DNA of 64,000 bases from contig NZ_AP024235.1 in assembly GCF_016756315.1 (NCBI RefSeq), positions 1,054,001 through 1,118,000 of the forward strand. The letters are read 5' to 3'. Source of the stretch: Alteromonas sp. KC3 (lineage in GTDB: Bacteria > Pseudomonadota > Gammaproteobacteria > Enterobacterales > Alteromonadaceae). Shown piece by piece: positions 30,417-40,700 of this stretch (position 1 is the first letter of the stretch; every line of letters starts with the position of its first letter). The notes beneath the pieces were generated by a model that saw only the letters and a list, made by a program, of their open reading frames with translations, did not search any database and was not told the DNA's origin. Both the position numbers and the translations under genes were made by a program.

Positions 30417-31799
30417 CTATATACGTCCTTGTTCATCAAGCCAGACCAAACTGTCGTAATAGCGGCGAATATTCTCCACGTATTGCAACGCCTCATCGCC
30501 TCGTGCATAACCGTATTTGGTGGTGCGGTAGTATTTCTTTTGTCTAAGTTGTGGAAGACGGCGTTTTACATCAACCCACAAGTCAGGATTACCGCCTTGT
30601 CGTTGTGTTAAGACTCGTGCATCTTCTAAATGTCCCATTCCAACGTTATAGGCAGCCATTGCCATCCACGTTCTGTCAGGTTCACTAATACGAGCGGGAA
30701 TGCGACTTAACAGGCTGGCAAAGTAGCGAGAACCTCCACGAATGCTTTGCTCTGGATCGGTTCTGTCATCAACGTTCCAGTCACTTGCCGTATCCATAGT
30801 TAACATCATCAGTCCCCTTACGCCGGTTCGCGATACCGCCTCGGGTTCCCAATGACTTTCTTGATAACTCATTGCTGCAATTAGTCGCCAGTCCAACTCG
30901 CCAGAGTACTTTTGAAATAACGGTTTATATTCGTTGAGTACGGTCTCTGCAGATGCGTTAAACGCTCGCGAGTCAACGTAGTCAAATTGCCTAATGTGGC
31001 CAAAATATTTGTCTTCTAAAACAGTAAACCAACCAGATTGATGCACGGTTCCAAAGTACTCGATAAGTGCAGCCTTTACAGAGTCGTCTTGATTGAGCGG
31101 TAGCGCCCACGCCATTGGCATGTTTTCTTGAAGTGTTAATGCGACAGCAAGATTCGGATGGCGCCTGCGCTGCAGCGCAAGGCGGTTGCTATCTGCCACG
31201 GTATAAGCAATGGAGCCATCAGCCACTTGCTGCAGTAACTCTTCAGAGTCAGAGTCATCAGTAGTGACTAATCGTTGGGATGGTTGAAGTGGGGGGGCGA
31301 GGTTAAGCCTTTCTTCTAGTAGTTGTGTCTGGCTGCTGCCAGAAACGGTAATAATAGGCTTATCTAGTTGCTCTAGGTCTCGTGGGCGAGTGGTTCCAGC
31401 TTGATAAATTAATAATTGTTCTACGTGCTGGTATGCCGGTCCGTAGTCGAATCGTTTGGCTAGCAGAGGAGTTATGGCATCGCCTGTGGCAACGATATCG
31501 AGGTTACCTTCTTCTAACTGTTCAAGCATTACGTCATAGCTATAGAATGGATACAAATCGAGAGTGACGCCAAGAAAATCGGCAAAACCTGCTAACAACT
31601 CGTATTCAAAGCCTTGTGGCCCTTCAGCACCGTTGTAAAAGGTTGCAGCACCGTAGACAGTGCCTACGCGCAACGATTCGCGCTCTAACAATGTCGATAA
31701 AGCAGTATGCACCGATGGCACACCACAGCTTACAGCCAACATAGATAAAGTGATTACAAGTAAAAGTTTTAATCGTTTTTTGTATTCAAGTGGCGGCAT
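30417..31799 (-). CDS. mltF: Membrane-bound lytic transglycosylase F
   Basis: Cuts peptidoglycan glycan strands to anhydromuropeptides at the inner face of the outer membrane. The N-terminal signal LKLLLVITLSMLAVSCG may end in a lipobox-like cysteine. A solute-binding-type domain (about residues 40-270) precedes an SLT domain with IAAMSYQESHWEPEAVS, where the glutamate is catalytic, and AAYNVGMGHLEDAR and YVENIRRYYDSL. It has 460 residues, somewhat shorter than the 518 of E. coli. It is divergent from purL, as in enterobacteria. Confidence 0.93.
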   Translation of the reverse strand: MPPLEYKKRLKLLLVITLSMLAVSCGVPSVHTALSTLLERESLRVGTVYGAATFYNGAEGPQGFEYELLAGFADFLGVTLDLYPFYSYDVMLEQLEEGNLDIVATGDAITPLLAKRFDYGPAYQHVEQLLIYQAGTTRPRDLEQLDKPIITVSGSSQTQLLEERLNLAPPLQPSQRLVTTDDSDSEELLQQVADGSIAYTVADSNRLALQRRRHPNLAVALTLQENMPMAWALPLNQDDSVKAALIEYFGTVHQSGWFTVLEDKYFGHIRQFDYVDSRAFNASAETVLNEYKPLFQKYSGELDWRLIAAMSYQESHWEPEAVSRTGVRGLMMLTMDTASDWNVDDRTDPEQSIRGGSRYFASLLSRIPARISEPDRTWMAMAAYNVGMGHLEDARVLTQRQGGNPDLWVDVKRRLPQLRQKKYYRTTKYGYARGDEALQYVENIRRYYDSLVWLDEQGRI

Positions 31800-31866
31800 A
31801 GACCTTGTCTTATTGTGATTAAACCGTCTAAGTTTAAAAAAAACGTCATGTTAGCGCGTTATGAGG

Positions 31867-31895
31867 TTATCAAGCGATCATATTTACTCTATAAT
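31867..31895 (+). promoter_or_regulatory. Sigma-70 promoter of purL
   Basis: TTATCA (31867-31872), a 17-bp spacer, and a perfect TATAAT (31890-31895). The leader is about 75 bases. Confidence 0.72.
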
Positions 31896-31975
31896 CCGCG
31901 CCGAAATACTCATCAATCCAAGAGGCAACGTGTCGCATTGGTGGTCGTTGTTTCTAACAAACCAGGTAAATCAAT

Positions 31976-34900
31976 ATGTTGGTCCTTCGAGGCGCTCCTG
32001 CACTGTCAGAGTTTAACCAAACTAAACTGATTGCAAAGCTGGGTCAATCCGGCGTTAAGGTCAAAAACCTTTATAGCGAATATGTTCACCTAGTCGATTC
32101 CCAGGGTGATTTGTCTAAGCAGCACATAGAAATATTGGAAAAGCTGCTCACTTACGGCCCCGCGAGGCAAGCACAAACCCCCACTGGAACCCTCTTCCTC
32201 ATAACTCCTCGCCCCGGCACTATCTCTCCCTGGTCTTCCAAAGCCACCGACATCGCTCATAACTGTAGTCTAAAAAGCATTAATCGTATTGAACGAGGCT
32301 GTGCGTTTTATATTGAGACAGAGAGTGAACTGACTGAAGATGATTTTGCTCTGATTGCAAGTTTTCTTCACGACCGTATGACTGAGTCTGTATTTTCGAA
32401 CACAGACGATGCTGCTGTACTATTTGCCCACACTGAAGCAAATACATTCACCAGTGTAGATGTACTAGGTGAAGGCAAAGATGCATTGATAAATGCCAAT
32501 GTCTCGTTAGGCCTAGCTCTAGCGGATGATGAGATCGACTACCTATTTGATAGTTTTACAAAGCTAGGAAGAAACCCTACCGATGTAGAGCTTTATATGT
32601 TTGCTCAAGCAAACTCTGAACATTGCCGCCACAAGATTTTCAACGCGAGTTGGACAATTGACGGCGAAGACCAAGAAAAATCGTTGTTTAAAATGATCAA
32701 AAACACTTACGAGTTGTTACCTGATCATGTGTATTCCGCATACAAAGACAACGCGGCAGTCATGGAAGGATGGCAAGCAGGGCGCTTTTTCCCAAATCCG
32801 CAGTCACACCAATACGAATACCATCATGAAAATATCGATATATTGATGAAGGTAGAAACGCACAACCATCCAACTGCTATTTCGCCTTTTCCAGGTGCAG
32901 CAACCGGCTCAGGTGGTGAAATTCGTGATGAAGGTGCAACTGGTCGAGGTTCAAAACCTAAAGCGGGCTTGGTTGGTTTTACTGTATCTAACTTACGTAT
33001 TCCGGGGGCTGAGCAACCGTGGGAGATACAGTATGGTAAGCCTCAGCGCATTGTAAGTGCGCTTGATATCATGCTTGAAGGACCACTTGGTGGTGCGGCG
33101 TTTAACAATGAGTTTGGTCGTCCTGCGTTACTGGGTTATTTCCGTACGTTTGAGCAAGAAGTTAATAGCTTCAACGGCGTTGAAGTTCGTGGTTACCACA
33201 AGCCTATTATGCTGGCTGGTGGATTAGGTAACATTCGTCGTGAACACATCGAGAAAGGCGAGATTACTGTTGGCGCGAAGCTAATCGCGTTAGGTGGCCC
33301 AGCGATGAATATCGGCCTTGGTGGCGGTGCTGCATCGTCAATGGCGTCTGGCCAATCGAACGAAGATTTAGATTTTGCCTCTGTACAGCGTGACAACCCA
33401 GAAATGGAGCGTCGCTGTCAGGAAGTCATTGATGCGTGTTGGCAATTAGGCGAAAACAACCCAATTCAGTTTATACACGATGTTGGCGCGGGCGGCCTTT
33501 CAAACGCATTACCTGAACTTGTCAATGACGGCGGCCGTGGCGGTAATTTTGAACTAAGAAAAGTACTGTCAGATGAACCTGGTATGACGCCACTTGAATT
33601 GTGGTGTAATGAGTCACAAGAGCGTTATGTACTCTCTGTAGCACCTGAAAATATGCCAGTGTTCGAAGCGATTTGTGCCCGCGAACGCGCGCCGTTTGCC
33701 GTGGTTGGTGAGGCAACGGCAGAGCAACACCTAAACCTTAACGATAGCCAATTTGATAATAAACCTATTGATATGCCGCTTGATGTACTTTTAGGTAAGC
33801 CACCTAAAATGCATCGCGACGTAAGTTCTACAAAAGTCAGCTCGCCTGCACTCGATGATACAGGTATTACATTAGCTGATGCTGCGAATCGCATTTTATC
33901 TTTGCCAACGGTTGCTGAGAAAACGTTCCTAATTACCATTGGCGATCGCTCTGTAACGGGTCTTGTAAGCCGCGATCAAATGGTAGGTCCATGGCAGGTG
34001 CCTGTTGCTGATGTGGCGGTAACGGCCACTGCATTTGATACGTATCACGGTGAAGCGATGTCGATGGGCGAACGTACGCCAGTGGCTTTGCTATCGCACG
34101 GCGCGTCTGCGCGCCTTGCCGTTGGTGAAGCGCTAACGAACATTGCTGCGGCAAACATAGGCGATATCAAGCGCATTAAACTTTCGGCAAACTGGATGGC
34201 GGCAGCGGGACACCCGGGTGAAGATGCTGGCCTTTACGAAGCAGTAAAAGCCGTAGGTGAAGAGCTTTGCCCAGAGCTTGGCCTAACGATACCTGTTGGT
34301 AAAGACTCAATGTCTATGAAAACGGCATGGAATGAGAACGGTGAAGATAAAGCGGTTACTTCACCGTTGTCACTGGTTATTTCAGCGTTTGGTGCTGTTA
34401 AAGATATCCGTAAGACAGTTACGCCTCAGTTACGCACTGACAAAGGCGCTAGCCGTTTGTTATTGCTTGATCTTGGCGAAGGTAAAAATCGCTTGGGTGC
34501 GAGCTGTTTAGCTCAAGTGTATACACAGCTTGGTGATAGCCCAGCGGATGTTGTCAGTGCACAGCGCCTTAAAGGCTTCTTTGACGCCATGCAGGCACTC
34601 ATTGAAAAAGGGTTAGTTCAAGCTTATCACGACCGTTCTGATGGTGGCCTGTTTACTACAGTTGCTGAAATGGCGTTTGCCGGTAAGACAGGCGTGAGCG
34701 TTACACTTGATACCCTTAAAGGCAATGAGATTGCTGTATTGTTCAATGAAGAACTAGGTGGCGTTATTCAAGTGCTAGAAAGCGATATAGACGCGGTTAA
34801 TGCTGTGTTGGCCGAGTTTGACCTAACTGACCTTACCCACGATATCGGCACGCTTAACACGACAGACATGATTGAGTTCAGTCGAGATGGCGTTGCTGTA

Positions 34901-35863
34901 CTTACCGACAGTCGCGTTGCTATGCGTACTACATGGGCGCAAACTACGTTTGAAATGCAGAAGCTGCGTGATAACCCAGAGTGCGCAGAACAAGAGCACG
35001 CTGCTAAGCAAGACGCTGGAGACCCAGGTTTGCATGTTGCTTTGTCTTATGATGTTAATGAAGACATTGCTGCGCCTTATATTGCTAAGGGCGTCAAGCC
35101 AAAAGTCGCCATTCTAAGAGAGCAGGGCGTCAATTCGCATCTTGAAATGGCAGCGGCATTTACTCGCGCAGGCTTCGACGCTATCGACGTTCATATGAGT
35201 GATGTGTTGGCCGGTCGTATAACGCTTGAACAGTTTGCTGGCCTTGCTGCTTGTGGTGGCTTCTCTTACGGTGACGTACTCGGTGCGGGCGAAGGCTGGG
35301 CTAAGTCTATTTTGTTTAATAGTATGGCGCGCGACCAATTTGAAGGCTTCTTTAACCGCAACGACACCTTTAGCTTAGGTGTATGTAACGGCTGTCAGAT
35401 GCTATCAAACCTTAAATCATTGATTCCTGGTACTGAACACTGGCCACACTTTGTTACTAACCAGTCGGCGCGATTTGAAGCCCGTGTTGCTATGGTTGAG
35501 GTAATGGAGTCTAAGTCGGTGTTACTTGACGGTATGGCGGGTTCTCGTATGCCAATTGCCGTGTCACACGGTGAAGGTCAGGCTGAATTTGCCAACGATA
35601 ATGCCCTGGCACAAGTGAGTGCGCAAGTGGCGATGCGTTATGTAGACAACTACGGCAAGCCAACGATGCAATACCCGGCAAACCCAAATGGTTCACCACA
35701 AGGGATCACAGGTTTAACGTCATCAGATGGGCGCAGTACAATTATGATGCCGCACCCAGAACGTGTATTTAGAGCGGTAGCGAACTCGTGGCGTCCGGAT
35801 GATTGGCAAGAAGATGGCGCGTGGATGCGTATCTTTAGAAATGCACGCAAATTTGTTGGCTAA
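31976..35863 (+). CDS. purL: Phosphoribosylformylglycinamidine synthase (large, single-chain)
   Basis: Fourth step of purine synthesis: converts FGAR to FGAM with glutamine and ATP. It has 1295 residues, the same as E. coli PurL. Order seen: N-terminal PurS-like part, AIRS-like catalytic halves with [13 protein letters not shown] and [22 protein letters not shown], then a C-terminal glutaminase with GVCNGCQML (nucleophile Cys) and [12 protein letters not shown] (His). The bases 32161-32270 (codons 63-98) are C-rich and G-poor, unlike the rest of the gene. AGG precedes the ATG. Confidence 0.97.
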   Translation: MLVLRGAPALSEFNQTKLIAKLGQSGVKVKNLYSEYVHLVDSQGDLSKQHIEILEKLLTYGPARQAQTPTGTLFLITPRPGTISPWSSKATDIAHNCSLKSINRIERGCAFYIETESELTEDDFALIASFLHDRMTESVFSNTDDAAVLFAHTEANTFTSVDVLGEGKDALINANVSLGLALADDEIDYLFDSFTKLGRNPTDVELYMFAQANSEHCRHKIFNASWTIDGEDQEKSLFKMIKNTYELLPDHVYSAYKDNAAVMEGWQAGRFFPNPQSHQYEYHHENIDILMKVETHNHPTAISPFPGAATGSGGEIRDEGATGRGSKPKAGLVGFTVSNLRIPGAEQPWEIQYGKPQRIVSALDIMLEGPLGGAAFNNEFGRPALLGYFRTFEQEVNSFNGVEVRGYHKPIMLAGGLGNIRREHIEKGEITVGAKLIALGGPAMNIGLGGGAASSMASGQSNEDLDFASVQRDNPEMERRCQEVIDACWQLGENNPIQFIHDVGAGGLSNALPELVNDGGRGGNFELRKVLSDEPGMTPLELWCNESQERYVLSVAPENMPVFEAICARERAPFAVVGEATAEQHLNLNDSQFDNKPIDMPLDVLLGKPPKMHRDVSSTKVSSPALDDTGITLADAANRILSLPTVAEKTFLITIGDRSVTGLVSRDQMVGPWQVPVADVAVTATAFDTYHGEAMSMGERTPVALLSHGASARLAVGEALTNIAAANIGDIKRIKLSANWMAAAGHPGEDAGLYEAVKAVGEELCPELGLTIPVGKDSMSMKTAWNENGEDKAVTSPLSLVISAFGAVKDIRKTVTPQLRTDKGASRLLLLDLGEGKNRLGASCLAQVYTQLGDSPADVVSAQRLKGFFDAMQALIEKGLVQAYHDRSDGGLFTTVAEMAFAGKTGVSVTLDTLKGNEIAVLFNEELGGVIQVLESDIDAVNAVLAEFDLTDLTHDIGTLNTTDMIEFSRDGVAVLTDSRVAMRTTWAQTTFEMQKLRDNPECAEQEHAAKQDAGDPGLHVALSYDVNEDIAAPYIAKGVKPKVAILREQGVNSHLEMAAAFTRAGFDAIDVHMSDVLAGRITLEQFAGLAACGGFSYGDVLGAGEGWAKSILFNSMARDQFEGFFNRNDTFSLGVCNGCQMLSNLKSLIPGTEHWPHFVTNQSARFEARVAMVEVMESKSVLLDGMAGSRMPIAVSHGEGQAEFANDNALAQVSAQVAMRYVDNYGKPTMQYPANPNGSPQGITGLTSSDGRSTIMMPHPERVFRAVANSWRPDDWQEDGAWMRIFRNARKFVG

Positions 35864-35889
35864 TAACTGACGGATCTCAGTAATAAGTA

Positions 35890-35957
35890 AAACGGCTATT
35901 TTGAAAGATTCATCATCAATGCGTGTTGAATTTAAACAAAAATAGCCGTTTTTTTAC
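35890..35957 (+). terminator. Terminator of purL with long loop
   Basis: AAACGGCTATTTT (35890-35902) pairs with AAAATAGCCGTTT (35939-35951), then a run of T follows. The 36-base loop is unusually long for an intrinsic terminator. Confidence 0.75.
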
Positions 35958-36018
35958 CAAAGTAGCAGACCTTTTGTGTCAAACCTTTGGCAAAGCGTCA
36001 AAAATCTGCTTTTTGCTC

Positions 36019-36047
36019 TTGTCAATAGCGGATCTCTGATCTATTGT
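36019..36047 (+). promoter_or_regulatory. Promoter before a small secreted-peptide gene
   Basis: TTGTCA (36019-36024), 17 bases, TATTGT (36042-36047). Transcription would start near 36054, which argues against a start codon at 36062 and supports the ATG at 36158. Confidence 0.55.
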
Positions 36048-36157
36048 AGTGCAAGCAAGGAATGCGCTTCGGTTACAGGAGTTTAGTTGGGGTTGTACCA
36101 GTGGTAAGCAACGTGGTTGCGAAGTCATACGCTGGCTTTAATAATAAGAGACGACTA

Positions 36158-36298
36158 ATGAATCGTTCTTCAAAAGGGTTTGGCTTAACCGGAGTAGCTG
36201 TTGCTGTAGTTCTGATGTTCGTTACTGCTGTGTTTAGCACTTCAGCGAAATCAGCCGATGCTCCATCGACGCTTAGTGTGCAGTCTTCAGTTAAGTAG
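36158..36298 (+). CDS. 46-residue putative secreted peptide
   Basis: MNRSSKGFGLTGVAVAVVLM begins a basic N-region and hydrophobic core, continuing to a likely signal-peptidase site after SAKSA. The mature part would be only about 14 residues rich in Ser and small residues. AGAGACGACTA precedes the ATG. Alternatively it stays in the membrane as a single-pass peptide. A promoter is visible upstream. No family was recognised. The frame can be extended upstream to 36062, but that part lies at the predicted transcript start. Confidence 0.5.
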   Translation: MNRSSKGFGLTGVAVAVVLMFVTAVFSTSAKSADAPSTLSVQSSVK

Positions 36299-36314
36299 TC
36301 TGAAAGAAAAATTC

Positions 36315-36349
36315 TAACGCCCGTAGCAGGTTTCCTGCTACGGGCGTTA
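36315..36349 (-). terminator. Terminator of smrA, perfect 16-bp stem
   Basis: Bases 36315-36330 and 36334-36349 are perfect reverse complements around TTT (arms start TAACGCCCG). On the minus strand GAATTTTTC follows, which fits a terminator for smrA; it also closes the small-peptide transcript from the other side. Confidence 0.85.
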
Positions 36350-36386
36350 CTCATTTAGGGGGCTAAAAAACGCGAGATAATACGCG

Positions 36387-36974
36387 TTAGCGTTTTCTGT
36401 TATTTTCCCTATTGATCATCTTCTGATCAGGATGTTTTTTAAGTAAAACATAAGTAGCCCCAAAACCGCCATGCAATGGTTGGGCTGTGTGAAACGCAAT
36501 GACCTCTTCAAGCTCACGCAGCCAATGGTTCACATAACTTTTCTTTAAAGCTGGAAACGGCTTACTGTCAAGGCCTTGTCCGTGTTGAATAAGCAGTGCG
36601 CGAACGCCCCGCTCATGACTTTGTTTAATGGTTTGATAAACGCGATCACAACTTTCTTTTAATGAAATTCCTTTTAGCGAAATTTTATTCTCTAAAGGGT
36701 ATTTGCCCAAACGAAGTTTTTTAAACACCCCATCTTGGATCCCTGGTTGTTGAAAGGCTATAAAATCATCAGGCGGTACCGGTTTTACGCCTTCCATACT
36801 CAGAGGATTTAATAACTTATCTCGAATACTATCTTGGGAGGATGCGCGTTTTCGTTTTTTCTCTAGCGCACTTTCTGGGTCGTGAAGTTGAGCCACATTA
36901 TCGCTTTTGATACGTCTAACGTCTTTCATTTCATCAAAGAACGAACTTAAATCATCATTATCTTCATACATCAT
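36387..36974 (-). CDS. smrA: Smr-domain nuclease SmrA-like
   Basis: A 195-residue protein with a C-terminal Smr domain (about residues 97-180): ISLKGISLKESCDRVYQTI, RALLIQHGQGLDS and HGGFGATYVLLKK. This layout matches E. coli SmrA (YdaL). Smr domains cleave or nick nucleic acid, and SmrB rescues collided ribosomes; SmrA's role is less defined. The N-terminal half is charged and probably flexible. GGGAG lies before the ATG pair. Confidence 0.85.
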   Translation of the reverse strand: MMYEDNDDLSSFFDEMKDVRRIKSDNVAQLHDPESALEKKRKRASSQDSIRDKLLNPLSMEGVKPVPPDDFIAFQQPGIQDGVFKKLRLGKYPLENKISLKGISLKESCDRVYQTIKQSHERGVRALLIQHGQGLDSKPFPALKKSYVNHWLRELEEVIAFHTAQPLHGGFGATYVLLKKHPDQKMINRENNRKR

Positions 36975-37145
36975 GGTCAGCTCCCGTTAACTACTCGCTT
37001 CTTTGATTCGCTTACTTTAATGTGGGGCGCAATATTGTTTTTACAATATATCCATTCGCATACGACTAGGTAATGCATTCTGATCTTATACTTTTGTCTA
37101 TTTATACTTTGGTATATATAGAAGGTGATTTTTCGTCGCTGGATA

Positions 37146-37175
37146 TTAAGCACAAGGTTAAGAATAGGCTATAAT
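37146..37175 (+). promoter_or_regulatory. Likely promoter of the second pilin gene
   Basis: A perfect TATAAT at 37170-37175 with a poor -35 (TTAAGC, 37146-37151, 18-bp spacer). It places the transcript start near 37182 and so rules out the frame's first ATG at 37125. Confidence 0.5.
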
Positions 37176-37205
37176 ACTCAGTATTATCTGATGAGTGTTC
37201 TAATT

Positions 37206-37706
37206 ATGTTTTTACGTCTAACGCTATTGTGTTGCCTATCGATTACTGTGCCGGTTACTGCCGCGTCCACAGTATTCCAGGCTGCAGTTACGGCATTCGA
37301 CGAACCGAGTATAAGTGAGGCGAGCCCACTGCATTTTGGAAGCATACTCAACACTTCAGGCTCAACCTGTTCGCTTGACAACTCTGGTACGGTATCAGGC
37401 GCCTGCGTGAGCGCTAACGCCAATATCTCTGTTGGGCTAATCGATATATCTGGGTTGCTTGCCAACCAAGAATATCAAATTGAAGTCGTCGGTTCTGATA
37501 ACGGCATACTGCGTTTTCAGCCTGCCATAACGGTCGATAGTATAGTCAGTACGGATAGCGATGGCGATCAAAGTGTTTCCGTTACTACTATTCAGCCAAC
37601 CGACACCATGACTATCAGTGTGCATGGAAACTTAGAAGTGTTGTCTGAATTGCAAAGCAGTGACACATATCAAGCCAGTTATACCGTTAACGTAAACTTT
37701 CAATAA
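37206..37706 (+). CDS. Pilin-like secreted subunit (second copy, DUF4402-like)
   Basis: MFLRLTLLCCLSITVPVTAA is a signal peptide; ATG 37206 is chosen for that reason, ATG 37191 being the alternative. The mature protein (about 147 residues) starts STVFQAAVTAFDEPSI. It has ASPLHFGSIL, two cysteines about 16 apart, and ends in TYQASYTVNVNFQ. Region by region it parallels the pilin at 41795-42304 (FQATVNAISDAAI, ALHFGAM, TANYIVDVSFQ). It is convergent with the usher gene, 20 bases away, so it is not in the same transcript. It may be a minor or tip subunit. Confidence 0.78.
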   Translation: MFLRLTLLCCLSITVPVTAASTVFQAAVTAFDEPSISEASPLHFGSILNTSGSTCSLDNSGTVSGACVSANANISVGLIDISGLLANQEYQIEVVGSDNGILRFQPAITVDSIVSTDSDGDQSVSVTTIQPTDTMTISVHGNLEVLSELQSSDTYQASYTVNVNFQ

Positions 37707-37726
37707 CCCTTTTAATTCAACGCGCT

Positions 37727-40700
37727 CTAGTGAAGAACGTTCGTAGCGCGGATCATGAAAGGTGCGTCTCGATATTGATGATCAAGGTAGTCATCAACAC
37801 ACTTACCATTTTCGTTAACCGGTGCTAACAATCGATAAAATGTTGCGTCTGCAGGTGAGTTTGGTACAAGCAATAATTCTGGGTGTAATATAAGTATTTG
37901 TGGGTTTACCGATGCCTTGGAGTAGTATGCAGACAACTGACATATTTGTTTGGGTAGGCTCTTTGCAAGTGCACGTTGCGACGCTTCAATTTTCTCATCA
38001 AATTCATAAACAGCCGTTTCTCTTGTCCAATCTTCACCTTCATAGCGCGTAACAGGACTAATAAATGCGTTACTAAACGCAACGTGACTTTGAATTGCCT
38101 CTAAAAATAGCGATGCATCAGTAATACTTGTAAACCCGCCAACCGTTACATAGGTCATGGCTAATCTATGATTGCGATAATACTGCATTGAGCTCGGTGT
38201 AGTAGGGAGGTGTCTAACGACTTCACTTATCGAACGAGCATGTCTAAAAATACCAATTTGTATTTCGTATTTAACATCGGCATCAATAATCGAACTTTCG
38301 GTAAATTGACTATCATCGTCTAATTGGAGACCTTGTGACGATTCGATTGACTTGATAAGTTTGATGTCGTCTAAGTAGATGGAATCACCTTCAGTAGGTG
38401 CAATAAATGACAATGAATTACTACTCACGCTTAGCGCATTTCGCTGTAGGTAGCCTTCGTCTATTTCAAGTTCATACTCACCAGGTGGAAGTTGCGTAAC
38501 GTAAAAATAACCGTCACTCTCGGTATAAGTTGTGGCCACATTATTGCCAGTTTCATCAACAATATTTAGCTGAACCCTCGGTGCGCCGCGACTTTGTTGT
38601 TCGCTAACAAGGAAAAGTGTGCCTTCTACATCGCTTATGGTGTGTACCGGTAAATTCACTTGGTTTACACCACCGCTGTGCGTCAGTACTTCAACATTAT
38701 TGTCTGCGGCTATCATATAGAGATCGGGCAGTGAGGCGCTATCAATCGATAACGTTTGGAAGTTGTGACTGGTAATAATGCGCGCTTTACCTTCTTCATT
38801 GGTGTAATCATTGCGCCATTGCGAATTACCTTTGAAGTTCACACCCTCTAGAGGTTGCTCATTGCTGTCAAATTGATTGTTTCTGTTTGCATCAAGGAAT
38901 GCAAAAGCATCTATTCTGCCAGCTGCTGTGGTCGCCGCTCTGTCAAAATTAAATGCGCGACTGTACGGGTTATAATTGATATTGCCTGTAAATGTGAGAT
39001 TTATTGACCAGTCGCCATCTTCACCAAGCGTTCCACCCAATCCCACGTTAACAAAGTCGAAGGTCCAGTTGTGCTGATGTTGCAATTCAAAGTTGTTTGT
39101 ACCGCTTGCTCTGTACTGTAAGCGTGTTTCTCGATGTTGAGATAGTAAATAAGGCCAGCGCAATGCAACATAAAAAGTGTCGGTATTAAAGCCATCTGAC
39201 GGAACAAAGTCCCAAGCACTGGCAACTTGCCAGCCTTCAATTTGCTTAGAGTAATACAATCGGCCAGTTACAGGTTCCGCAGTATTCTTGCCTAGCACTA
39301 CACCACCAGAAAGCGTACCGCCTAATAAATTATTATTTATGTTCAGCCCGAGACTAGCATTGTCATCTGTTCGCTTAAACGTACGATACGACAGGTTGAC
39401 GTTCCAGCCTAGCCGCCCAAATAATTCAGTTTGCCCATTAATTCGAGCGGTGGTTTCGTTTTCAATTAGCGAGTTTTCACCATAGCGTTGACTAACAAAG
39501 TCACTAAGATGTCGATTTGAAAAGTTAAATACAACATCCTGATTAATCCTTCCATTCCATCCAACAAACGTCGCATAACCACCTTGCTCTTGCTGTGTAA
39601 GGGATACATGCAACGCAGAACCTTTAAATTGCGTATCTATTGCGCTGGTGTAATAATCGAGTGGTGTATCGTTAAGCCATAAGCGTTGGTAAGTGCCAGA
39701 TATACTTGTATCATCAGTTAAGCCCACGCCTACCTTCGCTAATACTGATTTCCCTAAACCACTTTCAGAAACTTTGCCATCTAACAAGCGATAATTATTG
39801 TCATTCACCCCAAAACTAAAATCGATGTCACCTTTTTGTGTTTGCTCTTGCCCAACGCTAACGGTTTGATTTCGGGTTTCCTGTTGTCCTTCAGGACCGT
39901 AAAGTTTAAGTTCGAAGAAGTTGTTTCCGTAAAACGTGTCAATATCTTCAAACAGTACTTTGTTTTGATCGTCACTGAATTTTTCATCGATAAACTGCCC
40001 ATTTCTAAACAGCTGCACACGCCAACCCGGAAGTACAAACTCTTCAATAGTGGTTTTGGAAAAGTTCCGTCGTCCCTTGTCATCGCCGTTGTGAATGAGG
40101 AAACCCAGCGATTGACTGGGGGAGGTGACAACATTGTCTCCGATTAATTGAATATCACCTAATTCGTAGGTTAAGCCTCGTTCGCTAAGTAACGTCGCGG
40201 TATCCTCTAACGTTCTTGTCAGTCGTAAGAAGTGTTGGCTAGTATCCCTTACTCTACTCATTCGAAAGTTGGTTTCGTGCTTAAGTAAATCGAAACCAGC
40301 ATTGATATTGACACTTAATCGTTCTGATTGCGCGTTCCTGTCTTGCGCTACAACGCGATAACTAAACAATGGGGAGGTATAAAAGTGGTACGTATCGTCA
40401 ATAACGCGGTCGATACTCTCGGTATCTTTTTTATAAAACGTTGGGACAATCAACCGAGGCTCTGTGGTATCTATAAATTCTATATCATTGCTGGTAAGAC
40501 TTAATACCAAAAGTGAATCATCGAACTCATAACTTACGGGCAGCAAAGCTGGCAGCGCATTTACATCAATGTAAAGGTCAAAATCGTCTTTACTCCAATA
40601 AAGGAAGTCGCGAGAGTTTGTACTGGTAGATGAAAATTGAATATCAAAATCGCAGTGGCTTTCAGCGCCTTGCGAAGCAATATTATTCGTAGGAATGTCT

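Noticed and set aside
31920..31945. PurR-like operator before purL (GGCAACGTGTCGCA)
   Set aside because: It is one base short of the 16-base PurR palindrome and matches poorly in the second half.
36980..37130. Second attachment site for an island ending at the tRNA-Arg
   Set aside because: No copy of the tRNA 3' end was found here and no integrase gene is in the interval.
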